Shown here piece after piece: positions 16,928 through 26,129 of a DNA stretch of 64,000 nt. The DNA comes from Cytophagales bacterium (GTDB lineage: Bacteria > Bacteroidota > Bacteroidia > Cytophagales > 172606-1). Within the stretch, counting starts at the first letter, position 1; the number at the start of each line of letters is the position of its first letter. Where the stretch lies: contig JAUJMU010000009.1 in the NCBI GenBank assembly GCA_030446715.1, positions 62,001 through 126,000 of the forward strand, in the 5' to 3' direction. The notes beneath the pieces are model-generated. The model saw only the letters and a program-made list of their open reading frames with translations, searched no databases and had not been told where the DNA came from. The position numbers were made by a program, and so were the translations under genes.

Positions 16928-18133
16928 ATGAACAAAATGCGCTTTCTCCTGCTGATTATTGTCCTGGCCACCTTCAGCCACGGGTGGCATTCGGCCGCAT
17001 TGGCGCAACCCGGCGTTGCTGCCTCCCTGCTGTGCCGGGCCGACTATTTTACGGAAGCCGAAGGCAAAGCGGCCCTGGAAAAATTTGCCGCTACCTACCA
17101 CGACCGGAAGAGCTGGGAACAAAGGGCGGAAATGATCCGGCAGGGCATCCGGTCGGGCGGCGGACTGACGAACTATCCCCTGAAAACGCCCCTGAAACCC
17201 ATCATGCACAGCAAAAGGACGTATGATGGGTACACCGTAGAAAATGTTGCTTTTGAGAGCTTTCCGGGCTTCTTCGTAACGGGCAATTTGTACCGCCCCA
17301 CCCGGCCGCAGGCTTCTTACGCGGCGATTCTGGCGCCCCACGGCCACAGCCGTACGGAAATCCCGCGGTACGGCGAAGCCGTGCAGAAGCGTTGCGCGAC
17401 CCTGGCCCGCATGGGTGCCATTGTGCTGGCCTACGACATGATCGGGTTCGGCGAATCCGGCCAGTGTTCCCACCAGCATCCCCAGGCGCTTACCATCCAA
17501 ACCAACAACAGCCTGCGGGCAGTGGATTTTCTGCTTTCCCTGCCCCAGGCCGACCCCCGGCGGATCGGGGTAACCGGCGAATCCGGCGGCGGTACGCAAA
17601 CTTTTTTACTCACGGCCCTGGATAAACGAATTGCGGTTTCGGTGCCGGTGGTGATGGTATCGGCGCACTTCTTCGGTGGCTGCGTTTGCGAGAGCGGTAT
17701 GCCGATCCACAAAAGTCAAAGCCACCAGACCAGCAACGTCGAAATTGCGGCGCTGGCCGCCCCCCGCCCCCTGCTGCTGGTGTCGGACGGCAATGACTGG
17801 ACCAAAAACACCCCCGAAGTAGAGTATCCCTACATCCGCAACGTTTATAAACTGTACGGCAAAGAAAACCTGGTGGAAAATGTACACCTGCCCGACGAAG
17901 GCCATGACTATGGCATTAACAAAAGAAAAGGCGCCTACGTTTTTCTGGCCAGGCACCTGAAGCTGGATTTAGGGAACGTGCAGAATGCCAGGGGCGAAAT
18001 TGACGAAAGCTTCGTTACCGTCCAGACTGCGCCTGCCCTGCTGGTCTTTGATGCGGCCCATCCCCGGCCTGCCTACGCCGTCAAAGGCGATGAAGCCGTC
18101 AGCCGGATGCTGGCATCGGGAAGTAAAAATTAA
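16928..18133 (+). CDS. Secreted alpha/beta-hydrolase, acetyl xylan esterase-like
   Basis: Probable periplasmic carbohydrate esterase or dienelactone-hydrolase-like enzyme. A signal peptide ([19 protein letters not shown]) precedes an alpha/beta-hydrolase fold with nucleophile Ser219 in GVTGESGGG, acid candidates Asp286/Asp290 in VSDGNDW, and His326 in EGHDYG. The oxyanion region may be in APHGHSR. These are the expected triad elements in the right order. It lies 81 bp after the dehydrogenase fusion and before a sulfatase, so it may remove acetyl groups from a decorated glycan. The substrate is inferred from context only. Length (401 aa) is normal for the family. Confidence 0.82.
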   Translation: MNKMRFLLLIIVLATFSHGWHSAALAQPGVAASLLCRADYFTEAEGKAALEKFAATYHDRKSWEQRAEMIRQGIRSGGGLTNYPLKTPLKPIMHSKRTYDGYTVENVAFESFPGFFVTGNLYRPTRPQASYAAILAPHGHSRTEIPRYGEAVQKRCATLARMGAIVLAYDMIGFGESGQCSHQHPQALTIQTNNSLRAVDFLLSLPQADPRRIGVTGESGGGTQTFLLTALDKRIAVSVPVVMVSAHFFGGCVCESGMPIHKSQSHQTSNVEIAALAAPRPLLLVSDGNDWTKNTPEVEYPYIRNVYKLYGKENLVENVHLPDEGHDYGINKRKGAYVFLARHLKLDLGNVQNARGEIDESFVTVQTAPALLVFDAAHPRPAYAVKGDEAVSRMLASGSKN

Positions 18134-18270
18134 TTCATTGTCAATAAGTAGTTATTGGTTATTCGTTGCTGGAGATGATTGTTGATGAGTTACATAAATG
18201 AATAGTCTGAAATAATTTGTCTGAGTACTTATCTTGTCTTTTGATGCTAAAATATAGTCTCTCCCTACTG

Positions 18271-19878
18271 ATGCGGAAGCAGTACGTTCTCCTTGCCTTT
18301 TTGCTGCTTACGGCGGGTGGCTTCCTCAGCCTGATCCCGCCGTCAACCAAACCATCCGCCAAACCCAATATCATCATCATCCTGGCCGACGACATGGGGT
18401 ATTCCGACATTGGCTGCTTCGGCTCGGAAATCAATACCCCCAACCTGGATGCCCTGGCCGGGGGCGGGCTGAGAATGACCCAATTCTACAATGCCTCCCG
18501 TTGCTGCCCGACGAGGGCCTCTTTGCTGACGGGTTTGTATCCGCACCAGGCAGGCGTCGGCGAAATGGTGGACCGCCGGCCGCATCCCTCCTACCAGGGC
18601 TACCTGAACCAGCACTGCGTCACCATTGCCGAAGCCCTGAAGGCGGGCGGCTACCGGACGCTGATGGCCGGCAAGTGGCACGTAGGGGGCAAACCGGAGC
18701 ACTGGCCGCGCCGGCGGGGCTTTGACCGGTACTTCGGACTGATTGACGGCGCCAGCAGTTACTTCAACAGCAAACCCTACCGGCCCAACCAGCGCCTGAC
18801 CATTGCCCTGGATGACGCCCCCTACACGACGGGCGAAAATTTCTATGCAACCGATGCGTATACCGATTACGCCCTGAAGTTCCTGTCGGAAAAGAATACC
18901 CAAAAACAGCCCTTCTTTCTCTACCTGGCGTATACGGCGCCGCACTGGCCCCTCCACGCCCTGCCGGAAGACATTGCGCGGTACAAAGGAAAGTACCGCC
19001 GGGGTTGGGACACCCTGCGGGCCGAACGGTACCGGCGCATGCAGGCGATGAGGCTCCTCGACAAAACCACCCGGCTGTCGCCGCGGGATGAAAATGTGCC
19101 GGCCTGGGAATCGCTGACGGAAAGCGAAAAAGAAGCGTGGGACGAAAAAATGGCCGTGTACGCCGCCATGGTTGACCGCATGGACCAGAACATCGGCCGG
19201 CTGCGGCAGCACCTGAAGAAAACCGGTGCCGATCAAAACACCATCATCCTGTTTTTATCCGACAACGGGGGCAGCCACGAAAGCATCGCAGGCAAAAATT
19301 TTACGCCGGAAGTGCTGGCCAGCCACACCCAACCGGTCGGCAGCCCGGCTTCTTTTACCGCTTACCAATACCCCTGGGCCAATATGAGCAATACCCCGTT
19401 CCGGTCGTTCAAGCACTGGGAGTACGAAGGCGGCACCGCTACGCCCTTCATTGCCTATTTTCCGGGAGTGATCAAAGCCAACACCCTAGACCACCGGCCG
19501 GCGCACGTGGTTGACCTGATGGCGACCTGCCTGGACCTGGCCGGCGTTGCCTATCCGGCTGCCTTCCGGGGAAACCCGGTCACGCCAACCGAAGGCGTAA
19601 GCCTGACGCCCCTGTTCAAAGGACAGCCCTGGACCGGACACCAAGCCATTTTCTTTGAACACGTGGGCAACCGGGCCGTACGGCAAGGCGACTGGAAGAT
19701 AGTTTCCAGCCATCCGGAGACCACCTGGCACCTGTATAACCTCAAAAATGACCGTTCCGAACTTACCGACCTGAGCGCCGGGCAACCGGAAAAAGTAAAA
19801 GAATTGGCGGCCCTCTACGAGGCCTGGGCCAGCCGGGCCGGGGTGCTGCCCCGGGAACAGGTAGCCCGGAAGGAGTAA
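18271..19878 (+). CDS. Sulfatase (type I, arylsulfatase-like)
   Basis: Formylglycine-dependent sulfatase that hydrolyses sulfate esters, probably from a glycan. I prefer the ATG at 18271 (MRKQYVLLAFLLLTAGG, a good signal peptide); ATGs at 18217 and 18244 are possible. Metal ligands appear in IIIILADDMGYSDIG, the modified cysteine is Cys78 in RCCPTRASLLTG, GKWHVGG carries the Lys/His pair, and FLSDNGG the later Asp-Asn metal ligands. The C-terminal subdomain (ATPFIAYFPG, RQGDWKIVSS) is complete. No maturase gene is in the window. It is the last intact gene of the plus-strand cluster starting at 12820. Confidence 0.93.
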   Translation: MRKQYVLLAFLLLTAGGFLSLIPPSTKPSAKPNIIIILADDMGYSDIGCFGSEINTPNLDALAGGGLRMTQFYNASRCCPTRASLLTGLYPHQAGVGEMVDRRPHPSYQGYLNQHCVTIAEALKAGGYRTLMAGKWHVGGKPEHWPRRRGFDRYFGLIDGASSYFNSKPYRPNQRLTIALDDAPYTTGENFYATDAYTDYALKFLSEKNTQKQPFFLYLAYTAPHWPLHALPEDIARYKGKYRRGWDTLRAERYRRMQAMRLLDKTTRLSPRDENVPAWESLTESEKEAWDEKMAVYAAMVDRMDQNIGRLRQHLKKTGADQNTIILFLSDNGGSHESIAGKNFTPEVLASHTQPVGSPASFTAYQYPWANMSNTPFRSFKHWEYEGGTATPFIAYFPGVIKANTLDHRPAHVVDLMATCLDLAGVAYPAAFRGNPVTPTEGVSLTPLFKGQPWTGHQAIFFEHVGNRAVRQGDWKIVSSHPETTWHLYNLKNDRSELTDLSAGQPEKVKELAALYEAWASRAGVLPREQVARKE

Positions 19879-19941
19879 TGCTGCCGTAAAGAAACCACTC
19901 TGCTTGCTACGGACCCGGGGCAAATGCATAGTTTTACCGCA

Positions 19942-20548
19942 ATGGCGCAGGATTACGACAAGATTTTCCGGGAAGTACTGAAGGACATTTTTCCGGCCGT
20001 AGCCCGGAAAGTACTGGGCATTCCCGAGGGGCAGTACAAACCTTTGCCGGTGGATTTGCAGTATACTTCCGAACGGGAAGCCGATCAACTCTGGGAAGTC
20101 ACTCCCACCACAGGAGAGCCTTTCGTGCTGCACTGCGAATTTCAGAGCACAAATGACAAGCAGATGCTTGCCAGGATGCTCCTCTACTACGGCTTTTTGT
20201 ACTACCAGAAGAAACTGCCGGTCCATCAGTACGTGCTTTACGTAGGCAGGGACAAGCCGCAAATGGACCATCAGCTGCAAGTCAGGAGCCTGATTTTCTC
20301 CTACCGGTTGGTAGACCTGAAAACCTTTCCCCTACCAGACCTTTCTCCAGTCGGATCACAGCGAAGAGGTACTGCTGGCCATCCTGGCCGACTTCCGGGA
20401 CGAGTCCGGGGAGTTGGTTGCCGAAAAGATAATTGCTAAATTGGAGGAACTGTCCGGCGGAAAGCTGGAGTTATCGCAACGTCAGGCGAGAGCAAAAGAA
20501 ACAAATAAAGTATTAACTTTTCCTGAAAAACTCATACCCTTTGGCTAA
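19942..20548 (+). pseudogene. Rpn-family nuclease/transposase-like gene, N-terminal part, frameshifted
   Basis: The Rpn (PD-(D/E)XK, recombination-promoting nuclease) family N-terminal domain is recognisable from MAQDYDKIFREVLKDIF through FVLHCEFQSTNDKQML and LPVHQYVLYVG. After VDLKTFP one extra C in the CCCC run at 20329-20332 shifts the frame. The other frame then continues with the conserved QTFLQSDHSEEVLLAILADF to about KLEELSGGKLELSQ, after which homology is lost and a stop comes at 20546. The matching C-terminal part appears 0.9 kb downstream at 21413-21674, with the AT-rich Rpn gene 20541-21329 in between. Start at 19942 is chosen because it matches MANDYDKI of the neighbour. Probably inactive. 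Confidence 0.75.
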
Positions 20549-21329
20549 CGATTACGACAAGATACTTAAAGAAAATATTGCTGCTTTACTTTTACCGCTG
20601 ACAGAAAAGTACCTGAATATTAAAATCAAGGATAGCCGCGAACTGAAAGACAAGCTGCAAACTACCATAGAAAAAGAGCCAGACTTTATACGGATTGTGA
20701 AGTCCGATACTGAAGAAGAGTTCATCCTGCACATAGAATTTCAGAGCCAGGATGAAGAAGGGATGATTTACCGGATGCAGGAGTATTATGGATTGCTGCG
20801 CAGAAAGCATCAACTACCGATAAAGCAATTTGTCATCTATTTGGGTAAACAGGCATCTAAAATGCCAACCCGGTTGACACCGGACGAGGTATTTACCGGC
20901 TTTACCCTGAAAAGCTTACGTGACTATTCTTACGAAAACCTGTTGAATTCGCAGATTCCAGAGGAGATAATCTTAGCTATTCTGAGTGATTTCAACAAGC
21001 AGAAATCCACAGAAGTAATCCGGCGGATATTAGAAAAGTTAAAAGAAATCGGAGCAGAAGAAATTACGTTAAGAAAATTTATCCGCCAGTTGGCTGTTTT
21101 AGCCAGGCTACGCAACTTGACAAAAGAAACACAAAAACAGATACAGGATATGGGACTTACCTACAATATTACTGAAGATTACCTTTTCCAGGAAGGCCAG
21201 AAGAGTAGAGAAAAAGCTATGATTATTAAAATGCTGAAAGATAAAACATTAAGCGTTGAGAAGATTGCTGAGATTGCAGAAGTAACAGTGGATTATGTGA
21301 AACAAGTAGAAAAAGAGTTGAAAAAATAA
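20541..21329 (+). CDS. Rpn-family PD-(D/E)XK nuclease/transposase-like protein
   Basis: Full-length (262 aa) member of the Rpn recombination-promoting nuclease family, often annotated as a putative transposase. It begins with TTG (MANDYDKILKENIAALLLPL) overlapping the last codons of the preceding remnant; no in-frame ATG fits better. The nuclease core is at about 45-110 (PDFIRIVKSDTEEEFILHIE, HIEFQSQDEEGM, QLPIKQFVIYLG) with the typical acidic and EFQ residues, followed by IPEEIILAILSDF, RQLAVLARLRNL and a helical C-terminal tail (VEKIAEIAEVTVDYVKQVEK). Its codon use is much more AT-rich than neighbouring genes, which suggests acquisition. It appears to lie inside an older Rpn gene. Confidence 0.85.
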   Translation: MANDYDKILKENIAALLLPLTEKYLNIKIKDSRELKDKLQTTIEKEPDFIRIVKSDTEEEFILHIEFQSQDEEGMIYRMQEYYGLLRRKHQLPIKQFVIYLGKQASKMPTRLTPDEVFTGFTLKSLRDYSYENLLNSQIPEEIILAILSDFNKQKSTEVIRRILEKLKEIGAEEITLRKFIRQLAVLARLRNLTKETQKQIQDMGLTYNITEDYLFQEGQKSREKAMIIKMLKDKTLSVEKIAEIAEVTVDYVKQVEKELKK

Positions 21330-21412
21330 AGCCCTCGCCTAACGCCTGACATTAGCTATTCCAGTCACCAGGCCGCCAACGCGCAGAGCTCGAACAGGAG
21401 GCCACGGCGCTG

Positions 21413-21674
21413 TATAACCATGTCCAGGCCCTGCAACTGGTACGTTTAGCTGTACTGAGAAATTTAGGCAAAACCGTATTTAACCTGTCAAAGAAGATGG
21501 CCATTACCATTGACATTAAAGAAGACGCCCTCGCTAGGTCAGGAGGAAGGCAAACAAGAAACGGCCTTGAATATGCTCAAAGAAGGCTTTCCGGAAGAAG
21601 TCGTGGCGCGGATCACCGGACTGCCCCCGGAGCGCATTGCCCAGCTCAAACAGCAACTGGAAGCCGGCCGGTAA
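21413..21674 (+). pseudogene. C-terminal remnant of the GC-rich Rpn-family gene
   Basis: The frame from YNHVQALQLVRLAVLRNLGK through MAITIDIKEDAL matches the part of Rpn proteins just after the nuclease domain (compare RQLAVLARLRNL of the intact neighbour). A small indel near 21536 then shifts to a frame reading EEGKQETALNMLKEG and ending TGLPPERIAQLKQQLEAGR plus TAA at 21672, the usual tail of this family. GC-rich codon use matches the 19942-20548 fragment, so the two pieces are probably halves of one gene. Confidence 0.65.
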
Positions 21675-21760
21675 GGGGAATGGTGTATAGGGTATTTTTG
21701 ATATGCCATCACTTAAAATTTTAAGATTCACAATTTAAAATTGCGCAGCTACCCGGCGGT

Positions 21761-23215
21761 TCACCGGCGGGCCGGCTGACCGTAGGCCGGGTTGGGCACG
21801 GGCATCCGGGCGTTGACTGCCCGACGCCAGTCTTGCAGCCGCCGGTGCAGTTCAGCGGCTTTGTCCGGCATTTCTCCGGCTAAATCCCGCGTTTCGCCTA
21901 TGTCTTCCCGCACGTTATACAGTTCCAGACGGCCGTCTTCGTAAAATTCGATCAGCTTATAGTCTCCCTGCCGGACGGCGCCGCCCGGTTTGCCGCCCTG
22001 GTTGCTGTAGTGCGGGTAATGCCAGAAAATAGCCTCCCGTTCGCCCTGCCTCCCCTGCAGGAGCGGCAGAAAACTTTTCCCGTCCACGGGCGGAGTACCG
22101 GCCGTGATTCCGGCTATTTCCAGCAGGGTCGGATAAAAGTCTACGCTGCTCACCGGCACGCGGCACTCCGAACCCGCTTTGATCCGGCCGGGCCAGGCCA
22201 CAATGAGGGGCTCGCGGATGCCGCCTTCGTAGAGGTGTCCCTTGCCCTTCCGGAGCGGCGCATTGGAAGTAGCCGGCGTATGAGGCCCCTCCCTGACGGA
22301 AAGTCCGCCGTTGTCGGACATAAAAATAAATACGGTATTCTCCGATAGCCCCTTTTCCCGCAGGGCCCGGGTGATCCGGCCTACGCTGTGGTCCACGCTC
22401 CCGGTCATGGCGGCGTAATGGGGGTTGAAGGCAGCCGTATCGGAGCCGGCTTTCTGCCGGTACTTCTGCAGCAGATCCGGCCTGGGCTGGATGGGGATAT
22501 GGACGGCATAGTGCGCCAGGTACAGGAAAAAGGGCTTTTCGCGGTTGGCTTCGATAAACTGAATGGCTTCGGTGGTGAGGCGGTCGGTCAGGTATTCACC
22601 TTCCCGGCCACCCGCCCGCAGTTCCGGCAGGCTGAAACCATCATTCACGTGGTAGGGATAGAAGTAGCCCGGCGGCGTACCGTAATGGTAGCTGGCGATG
22701 CTGGTATCAAACCCATGATTTTTGGGCAGAAAAGGTGCCTTGCCCAGGTGCCACTTGCCGATGCTGGCCGTGGCGTAGCCGTTTTTCCGCAGGATTTCCG
22801 CCAGCGTGTGCTCCTCAAGGGGCAGTTCCAGCCGGAAATCCGGCGGCAGCAGCTTATCCGTGGGTTGCGGGCCTTTGGTGTGCTGCCGGCCGGGGATCCA
22901 GTCGGTGATGTTCAGCGTAGCCGGATACTTACCCGTGAGGATGCTGGCCCGGGTAGGCGAACAAACGGGACAGGCCGCGTAAGCATCGGTGAATTTCATG
23001 CCCCGGGCGGCCAGTTGGTCAATGGCCGGCGTTTCGGCGAAGCGGTTGCCGAAGCAGCCCACGTCACTCCAGCCCATATCGTCCACCAGCAGGAACACGA
23101 TGTTCGGGGGACGCCTGCCCTGCTTTTGTTCCGGGCGGTTGACCTGACAGCTGGTCGGTGACAGCCAGATTACCGTTAACAGAAAAATAAACAGGCAGTC
23201 TGTCCGTAGCGTCAT
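21761..23215 (-). CDS. Sulfatase (type I)
   Basis: Formylglycine sulfatase, third gene of the sulfatase / PLP-enzyme / sulfatase set. I start at ATG 23215 (MTLRTDCLFIFLLTVIWLSP, signal peptide); upstream in-frame ATGs overlap the end of the 23337 gene region. The N-terminal metal site is VFLLVDDMGWSDVG, the modified cysteine is Cys85 in CPVCSPTRASILTG, the Lys/His pair is in GKWHLGK, and the later site is in FMSDNGGLS. C-terminal elements HLYEGGIREPLIVAWPG and RQGDYKLIEF are present. The TSC near residue 23 could be a weak lipobox. It resembles N-acetylgalactosamine-6-sulfatase-like enzymes, but the site attacked cannot be told. Confidence 0.92.
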   Translation of the reverse strand: MTLRTDCLFIFLLTVIWLSPTSCQVNRPEQKQGRRPPNIVFLLVDDMGWSDVGCFGNRFAETPAIDQLAARGMKFTDAYAACPVCSPTRASILTGKYPATLNITDWIPGRQHTKGPQPTDKLLPPDFRLELPLEEHTLAEILRKNGYATASIGKWHLGKAPFLPKNHGFDTSIASYHYGTPPGYFYPYHVNDGFSLPELRAGGREGEYLTDRLTTEAIQFIEANREKPFFLYLAHYAVHIPIQPRPDLLQKYRQKAGSDTAAFNPHYAAMTGSVDHSVGRITRALREKGLSENTVFIFMSDNGGLSVREGPHTPATSNAPLRKGKGHLYEGGIREPLIVAWPGRIKAGSECRVPVSSVDFYPTLLEIAGITAGTPPVDGKSFLPLLQGRQGEREAIFWHYPHYSNQGGKPGGAVRQGDYKLIEFYEDGRLELYNVREDIGETRDLAGEMPDKAAELHRRLQDWRRAVNARMPVPNPAYGQPARR

Positions 23216-23336
23216 AAAGAAAAATTTACTGAAGTGCAGGAATAATTCACAGAACTTACGTACCTGTGCCAGCCCGGCCCTGGCAAGGGCACGGACTATA
23301 CTATACATAAACACCCGGTCACTTTTGCCCGGTTGC

Positions 23337-24434
23337 TCAGATGCTGATGGCCCGGTCCCGGGCAATTACCTTCCAGCTTTTTACGCACCGGTGATCTTCC
23401 ACCACCCACACGGAATCGTACAGCGCCACCGTGGGGCAAATGTGCCAGGGAACGCCGTACCACACCTGCCCGACCGGGTGTTTGTCCGCATCGGGCACCC
23501 GCACCACCAGGTGCTCCTCACTCTGGCTGAGCGGTTTTGCGTCCGCCACGTTCAAAAATCTGATCCGCGGCAAGGGATTCTCGGCGGCTACCGACTTATG
23601 CCCCACGTCAAGGCACAGGGTATGGGCGTCCACTTTGGAAATCACTCTCACCAGCAGCACGGCGGCAACGGCAAAAAGCAGGTCCGGCAGCGTGGTCCGG
23701 TACCCTTCGTCCCAGAAAACGAACGTGCCCGGGCTTACTTCTACCCCGGGCTGCCCCGCGTACCGGGGGAAGGTGGGGGTGCCGCCCATTACCAGTTTTA
23801 GGGGGGCGCCGGTCAGGGCTTCGAGGCTTTCTCTGACGGCGGCTACCCGCGCAAACACTTCGTCGGCCTGCCGCTGCCGGACCGCCAGATCGGTGTCGTG
23901 AATGTGGCCGTCGTAGGCGTGCAGCCCAACTACGCCCAGGGACGGCAGGGTTTGCAGATACCGGTACAGGGCTACGGCATTTTCCGGCGGCACACCGGTC
24001 CGGTTCATGCCCACGTTCAGGTCCACGTAAACGTTCATTGTCCGGCCGGCAAAAGCGGATGCCAGTTCCCGGGCGGTCTGTTCGTTGTCAACCAGACAGG
24101 CAAACTGCACCCGGGGGAATGCCCCCACCAAGGCAGCCAGTCGCCTGATTTTTGGTCCGGCCGGCTGATAAGCGAGTAAAACATCGGCGGCGCCAGCCCC
24201 GGCCAGCATCTCAGCTTCGGCAATGGTGGCGCATTTGAATCTGGTAATTCCTCCGGCCAGCAGCAGTTGCGTGACTTCCGCCATCTTGTGCGTTTTTACG
24301 TGCGGCCGCAGCACCGCGGCATCCGGCACCAGCGCCTTAACCAGCGTGATGTTAGACCTGATCCGCCCGGGGTACACCAGCAGGGCCGGGGAGTCCACCT
24401 CGTGCTCATTCGCAATCCGGTACCATTCTTCCAT
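23337..24434 (-). CDS. D-threonine aldolase / D-serine dehydratase-like PLP enzyme
   Basis: Fold-type III PLP enzyme of the alanine racemase N-terminal superfamily acting on D-amino acids (aldol cleavage of D-threonine types or dehydration of D-serine). RPHVKTHK near residues 43-50 carries the PLP lysine. MNRTGV, GLHAYDGHIHD and VMGGTPTFPRY line the barrel, and the C-terminal domain has WHICPT near residue 325. The HxC pair resembles the zinc site of eukaryotic-type D-serine dehydratases (HxD in the D-threonine aldolases I recall), so the exact reaction is open. The start is 1 bp past the stop of the upstream sulfatase, so translation is probably coupled. No signal peptide is visible: cytoplasmic, unlike its neighbours. 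Confidence 0.85.
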   Translation of the reverse strand: MEEWYRIANEHEVDSPALLVYPGRIRSNITLVKALVPDAAVLRPHVKTHKMAEVTQLLLAGGITRFKCATIAEAEMLAGAGAADVLLAYQPAGPKIRRLAALVGAFPRVQFACLVDNEQTARELASAFAGRTMNVYVDLNVGMNRTGVPPENAVALYRYLQTLPSLGVVGLHAYDGHIHDTDLAVRQRQADEVFARVAAVRESLEALTGAPLKLVMGGTPTFPRYAGQPGVEVSPGTFVFWDEGYRTTLPDLLFAVAAVLLVRVISKVDAHTLCLDVGHKSVAAENPLPRIRFLNVADAKPLSQSEEHLVVRVPDADKHPVGQVWYGVPWHICPTVALYDSVWVVEDHRCVKSWKVIARDRAISI

Positions 24435-24435
24435 G

Positions 24436-25920
24436 CTACGGCAAAGGTTTTACGGCGGCTGACTGATTGTCTTTCAAACGCCAGATGCCGGACGGCGTAC
24501 GGGCCTTTTGTAAATACTCCTCCAGTTGCGCTACCACCGACGGATGCGCGGCTGCCACGTTTTGCCGTTCCCCGGCATCCGGTTGCAGGTTATACAGCTC
24601 CAGGGGCTGCGACGGACCCGGCCGGAAGCCTTTCCAGTCGCCCATCCGGATGGCCTGGCTGGAGGTTTTGTTCTCGTGGAACTCCCAGTACAGGTACGGG
24701 TGCTGTGGCTGCTGTTTGCCCAGTAACTCGGGCAGGTACGAAATCCCGTCGGTTGGCGGGGCCTGGATGCCCGCCAGCTCGGCAGCGGTCGGCATAAAAT
24801 CCCAGAAGGCGGATACGTGGTTACTCACCGCACCGGCTTTGACCGTGCCCGGCCAGCGCACAATAAAAGGGACCCGGATGCCGCCTTCGTACAAATCCCG
24901 CTTCACGCCCCGCAAGGGACCGGCACTGTTGAAAAAGGCCGGATCGGCACCGGCTTCCTGATGCGGTCCGTTGTCACTGGTGAAGATGACAATCGTATTT
25001 TCATCCAGACCCAGTTTTTTCAACTGGTCTAATACCCGTCCCACGTGCTGGTCGAGGCGGGTGACCATGGCGGCAAAAGCCGCGCGGGGAGTTGCCTGCG
25101 AATTGTACGTGCCCAGGCTGTCGTCTATCCGCTTGCCCTGCGAAGGTTTTACGTAGGGTTTCTCGGGAAACCTGCCCTTGAACTGCGCCAGAACTTCGTC
25201 GTCCGGATGCAGCAGTTCGGCGTGGGGGATGGTATAAGCCAGGTACAGAAAAAATGGTTGTTTGTTTTCCTTGTTCTTCTCCAAAAACGTGAGGGCTTCT
25301 TCCGTGAACAGGTCCTGGACGTATTGTTCCCGTTTTCCGTTCCGGTTGCCGGGCAGTTCTACTTTCCCGCCGTTGCGCCACAGGTATTCGGGGTAAAAGA
25401 AATGCGCGTGGCCCTGGTTGAGAAAACCGAACGAATAATCGAAACCCTGCCGGGTGGGTTCGCCGGTGGTCCCTTCCACGCCCAGGCCCCATTTGCCCAC
25501 CAGCCCGGTGGTGTATCCGGCTTTTTTCAGGACTTCGGCCAAGGTACTATCCGCCGGCCTCAGTTCCACGCCGGCGCCAAAACCTTTCGGCCCGGTTTCG
25601 TAATTCCCGCGGATCAGCGCGTGGCCGGTATGCAGGCCGGTCATGAGGGCTGCCCGGGAAGGGGCGCACACCGGGCTGCCGGCGTAATGCTGGGTAAAAC
25701 GCATCCCTTCTGCCGCCATCTGGTCCAGGTGGGGCGTGCTGAACCTGGTCTGGCCGTAGCAGCTCAGGTCGCCGTAGCCCAGGTCGTCGGCCAGGATGTA
25801 AATGATGTTGGGCCGAACCGTTCCGGTTGCTTTTGTTTCCGCGCCTTCCCTGACTTTGCCCGAACACGCCGGCAAAATCGTACCCAGCAGTAAAATGAAA
25901 AGAAACCTCCGGATAGTCAT
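24436..25920 (-). CDS. Sulfatase lipoprotein (type I, arylsulfatase-like)
   Basis: Formylglycine sulfatase with a lipoprotein signal: ILLLGTILPAC places the lipid cysteine at Cys19. The metal site is IIYILADDLGYGDLSC, the modified cysteine is Cys85 in GSPVCAPSRAALMTG, the Lys/Gly region is VGKWGLGVEG (Trp-Gly where others have Trp-His), and IFTSDNGPHQEAG carries the later metal ligands. DLYEGGIRVPFIVRWPG and RMGDWKGFR complete the C-terminal subdomain. It is the first gene after the SusC/SusD block and is separated from it by a strong hairpin, so it may have its own promoter. It is tightly coupled to the PLP enzyme downstream. Confidence 0.92.
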   Translation of the reverse strand: MTIRRFLFILLLGTILPACSGKVREGAETKATGTVRPNIIYILADDLGYGDLSCYGQTRFSTPHLDQMAAEGMRFTQHYAGSPVCAPSRAALMTGLHTGHALIRGNYETGPKGFGAGVELRPADSTLAEVLKKAGYTTGLVGKWGLGVEGTTGEPTRQGFDYSFGFLNQGHAHFFYPEYLWRNGGKVELPGNRNGKREQYVQDLFTEEALTFLEKNKENKQPFFLYLAYTIPHAELLHPDDEVLAQFKGRFPEKPYVKPSQGKRIDDSLGTYNSQATPRAAFAAMVTRLDQHVGRVLDQLKKLGLDENTIVIFTSDNGPHQEAGADPAFFNSAGPLRGVKRDLYEGGIRVPFIVRWPGTVKAGAVSNHVSAFWDFMPTAAELAGIQAPPTDGISYLPELLGKQQPQHPYLYWEFHENKTSSQAIRMGDWKGFRPGPSQPLELYNLQPDAGERQNVAAAHPSVVAQLEEYLQKARTPSGIWRLKDNQSAAVKPLP

Positions 25921-25988
25921 GGATATAGCTTGAGTTTGAGACTGGAGACGTTAGGTAATGACTGCTGCGCAAGATACTACTTTAACCA

Positions 25989-26033
25989 GTGTTTCCCCCT
26001 CTCATTCCCGGAGGGAATGAGAGGGGGAAACAC
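25989..26033. terminator. Perfect 21-bp inverted repeat after the SusC/SusD block
   Basis: Bases 25989-26009 and 26013-26033 are exact reverse complements with a 3-nt loop (GGA); the core is CCCCCTCTCATTCCC/GGGAATGAGAGGGGG. It lies between the stop of the SusD gene (26130) and the sulfatase start (25920). Stem length and position suit a terminator or a palindromic repeat. It shares the CCCCTCTC theme with the element at 2603-2697. Confidence 0.75.
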
Positions 26034-26129
26034 ACCTTTTTAACCGTTGCCTGACTGAGAATAAGCTAAACGCATTCCGCTCAGCTACTCAACGTGATTG
26101 TCTCACATTTCCTGTCTGAAATCTGTCTT

